Origin: CBDCGW01 sp964430745
GTDB lineage: Bacteria > Acidobacteriota > UBA890
Reading direction: 5' to 3'
Length of the DNA stretch: 24,284 bases
NCBI GenBank assembly: GCA_964430745.1
Contig: CAYSHI010000367.1
Span: 1-24,284 of the forward strand
Under the pieces are notes generated by a model that was not told where the DNA came from, made no database searches, and saw nothing but the letters and a program-made list of their open reading frames with translations. This document shows positions 23,415 to 24,284 of the stretch, in pieces; position 1 is the stretch's first letter; every line of letters starts with the position of its first letter. The position numbers and the translations under genes are program-made.

Positions 23415-24284
23415 CAGCCTCCCGTCGCCCGGGCAACGACCACCGCGCCCGTCACCATGAGGTTGAGGAGCGCCACCGGCAGCAAGAACTTCCAGCCGAA
23501 CGCCATGAGGTGGTCGTAACGGAAGCGCGGCAATGTGGCTCGCGCCCAGATGAACAGGTAGACGAACAGCGCCATCTTGATCGCGAACCACAGCGGCGAC
23601 GGCAGCAGCGGGCCGCTCCCGCCGCCGAGGAAGGCGGTGGCGGCGAGGGCTCCGACCAGCATCACGCCGAGGTACTCGCCGAGAAAGAAAAGGGCGAACT
23701 TCATGCTGCTGTACTCGGTGTGAAAGCCCGCGACGATCTCGTTCTCTGCTTCCGGCAGGTCGAACGGGGCGCGTTTCAGCTCCGCGAGCCCGGCGATGAC
23801 GAACACCATGAAGGCGAGCGGCTGGATGACGGCGAAGGGAAGCCCCTCCTGCGCGGCTACGATGTCGCGAAGGTTGAATGAGCCGGCCAACAGCACAACG
23901 CTGGTGAGCGAAAGTCCCATGGCCAGCTCGTAGCTGATCATCTGTGCCGCCGACCGGATGGCGCCCAGCAGCGAATATTTGCTGTTGGAGGCGAGCCCAG
24001 CGAGCATGACGCTGTAGACGCCGACCGATGACATGGCGAGGAAAAAGAGCACGCCGATGTTCAGGTCGATGATGGCGCCGCTCTCGCTGAAGGGCACGAC
24101 GGCGAAGCTGCCGATGACGGTGATCGCCAGAATCATCGGTGCGACCACGTAGGGGACCGGGTCGGCGAACGGCGGTATCCAGTCTTCCTTGGTGAGCAGC
24201 TTGATGGCGTCGGCGACGGTCTGCAGCAAGCCGAAAGGTCCCACACGATTGGGACCGAGCCGCAACTGGAAGCGGCCGAGCAGG
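23414..24284 (-). CDS. nuoH: NADH-quinone oxidoreductase subunit H (5' end outside window)
   Basis: This membrane subunit forms much of the quinone cavity of complex I. The frame is open to the window edge, where LLGRFQ leads into MRLGPNRVGPFGLLQ, an internal conserved segment. The gene therefore really starts beyond 24284, and the ATG at 24265 is not the start. The visible part is nearly 290 residues. Conserved loops are present: the GLAELKRAPFDLPEAENE segment with its acidic quinone-site residues, then GFHTEYSSMKFALFFLGEY. Only the first helix is missing. Its stop overlaps the nuoI start. Upstream genes of the peripheral arm (nuoG/F/E or others) would be expected beyond the window. Confidence 0.95.
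   Translation of the reverse strand, partial: LLGRFQLRLGPNRVGPFGLLQTVADAIKLLTKEDWIPPFADPVPYVVAPMILAITVIGSFAVVPFSESGAIIDLNIGVLFFLAMSSVGVYSVMLAGLASNSKYSLLGAIRSAAQMISYELAMGLSLTSVVLLAGSFNLRDIVAAQEGLPFAVIQPLAFMVFVIAGLAELKRAPFDLPEAENEIVAGFHTEYSSMKFALFFLGEYLGVMLVGALAATAFLGGGSGPLLPSPLWFAIKMALFVYLFIWARATLPRFRYDHLMAFGWKFLLPVALLNLMVTGAVVVARATGG

Noticed and set aside
24265..24284. ATG at 24265 as the start of nuoH
   Set aside because: The frame continues upstream as LLGRFQ, which normally precedes the MRxGPNRVGP segment, so the true start is outside the window.

Overview
This is a gene-dense, visibly GC-rich bacterial chromosomal window. It carries a run of ordinary single-copy housekeeping genes and a signalling-rich middle. 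The best lineage hint is the secreted VWA protein at 14510-15712, which resembles the 'VWFA-related Acidobacterial domain' type. Together with the DUF255/YyaL protein, the family-5 uracil-DNA glycosylase, PAS hybrid kinases of the GGVAHDFNN type and a Nuo operon, it suggests Acidobacteriota or a neighbouring soil/sediment phylum. That is inference, because no rRNA or tRNA is present. No CRISPR array, transposase gene or phage gene was seen.

Layout. Positions 1-553 hold no convincing gene. Instead they hold a compact 382-bp element (20-401) with near-identical terminal inverted repeats and three internal stem structures, the arrangement of a MITE or a structured multi-hairpin repeat. A PilZ c-di-GMP receptor (554-919) follows, convergent with an exported KynB-like cyclase-family hydrolase (929-1810, minus). 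Next come a THUMP-type RNA methyltransferase (1871-3052) and a secreted cyclophilin (3177-3848). On the minus strand a MscS channel (4246-5412) is translationally coupled to a small cupin (3842-4246).

On the plus strand an overlapping trio encodes an AlkA/HhH-GPD DNA glycosylase (5585-6217), a family-5 uracil-DNA glycosylase (6214-6945) and a PAS-PAS hybrid histidine kinase (6942-8801). Each junction overlaps by 4 nt, so base-excision repair and a sensor kinase appear translationally coupled. A DUF255/YyaL protein (8802-10880, minus) abuts the kinase tail to tail. Divergent from it are an HD-GYP response regulator (11064-12158) and a second, PAS-GAF hybrid kinase (12313-14403). That kinase has a 10-G tract close to its start codon. 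Then come the VWA protein, a small four-helix membrane protein (15816-16202, minus) and a METTL7-like SAM methyltransferase (16276-16950).

From 17006 to the right edge the minus strand carries the membrane half of respiratory complex I, nuoH(partial)-I-J-K-L-M-N. The genes overlap or are separated by at most 9 nt, and the proton-channel Glu/Lys residues and both NuoI [4Fe-4S] motifs are intact.

How the parts may work together. The PilZ receptor, HD-GYP phosphodiesterase and two hybrid kinases suggest local c-di-GMP/two-component signalling, but partners are inferred from proximity only. The least explained items are the 20-401 multi-hairpin element with a matching solo end at the mscS start, the repair-plus-kinase operon, and the poly-G tract and structured leader at the second kinase.
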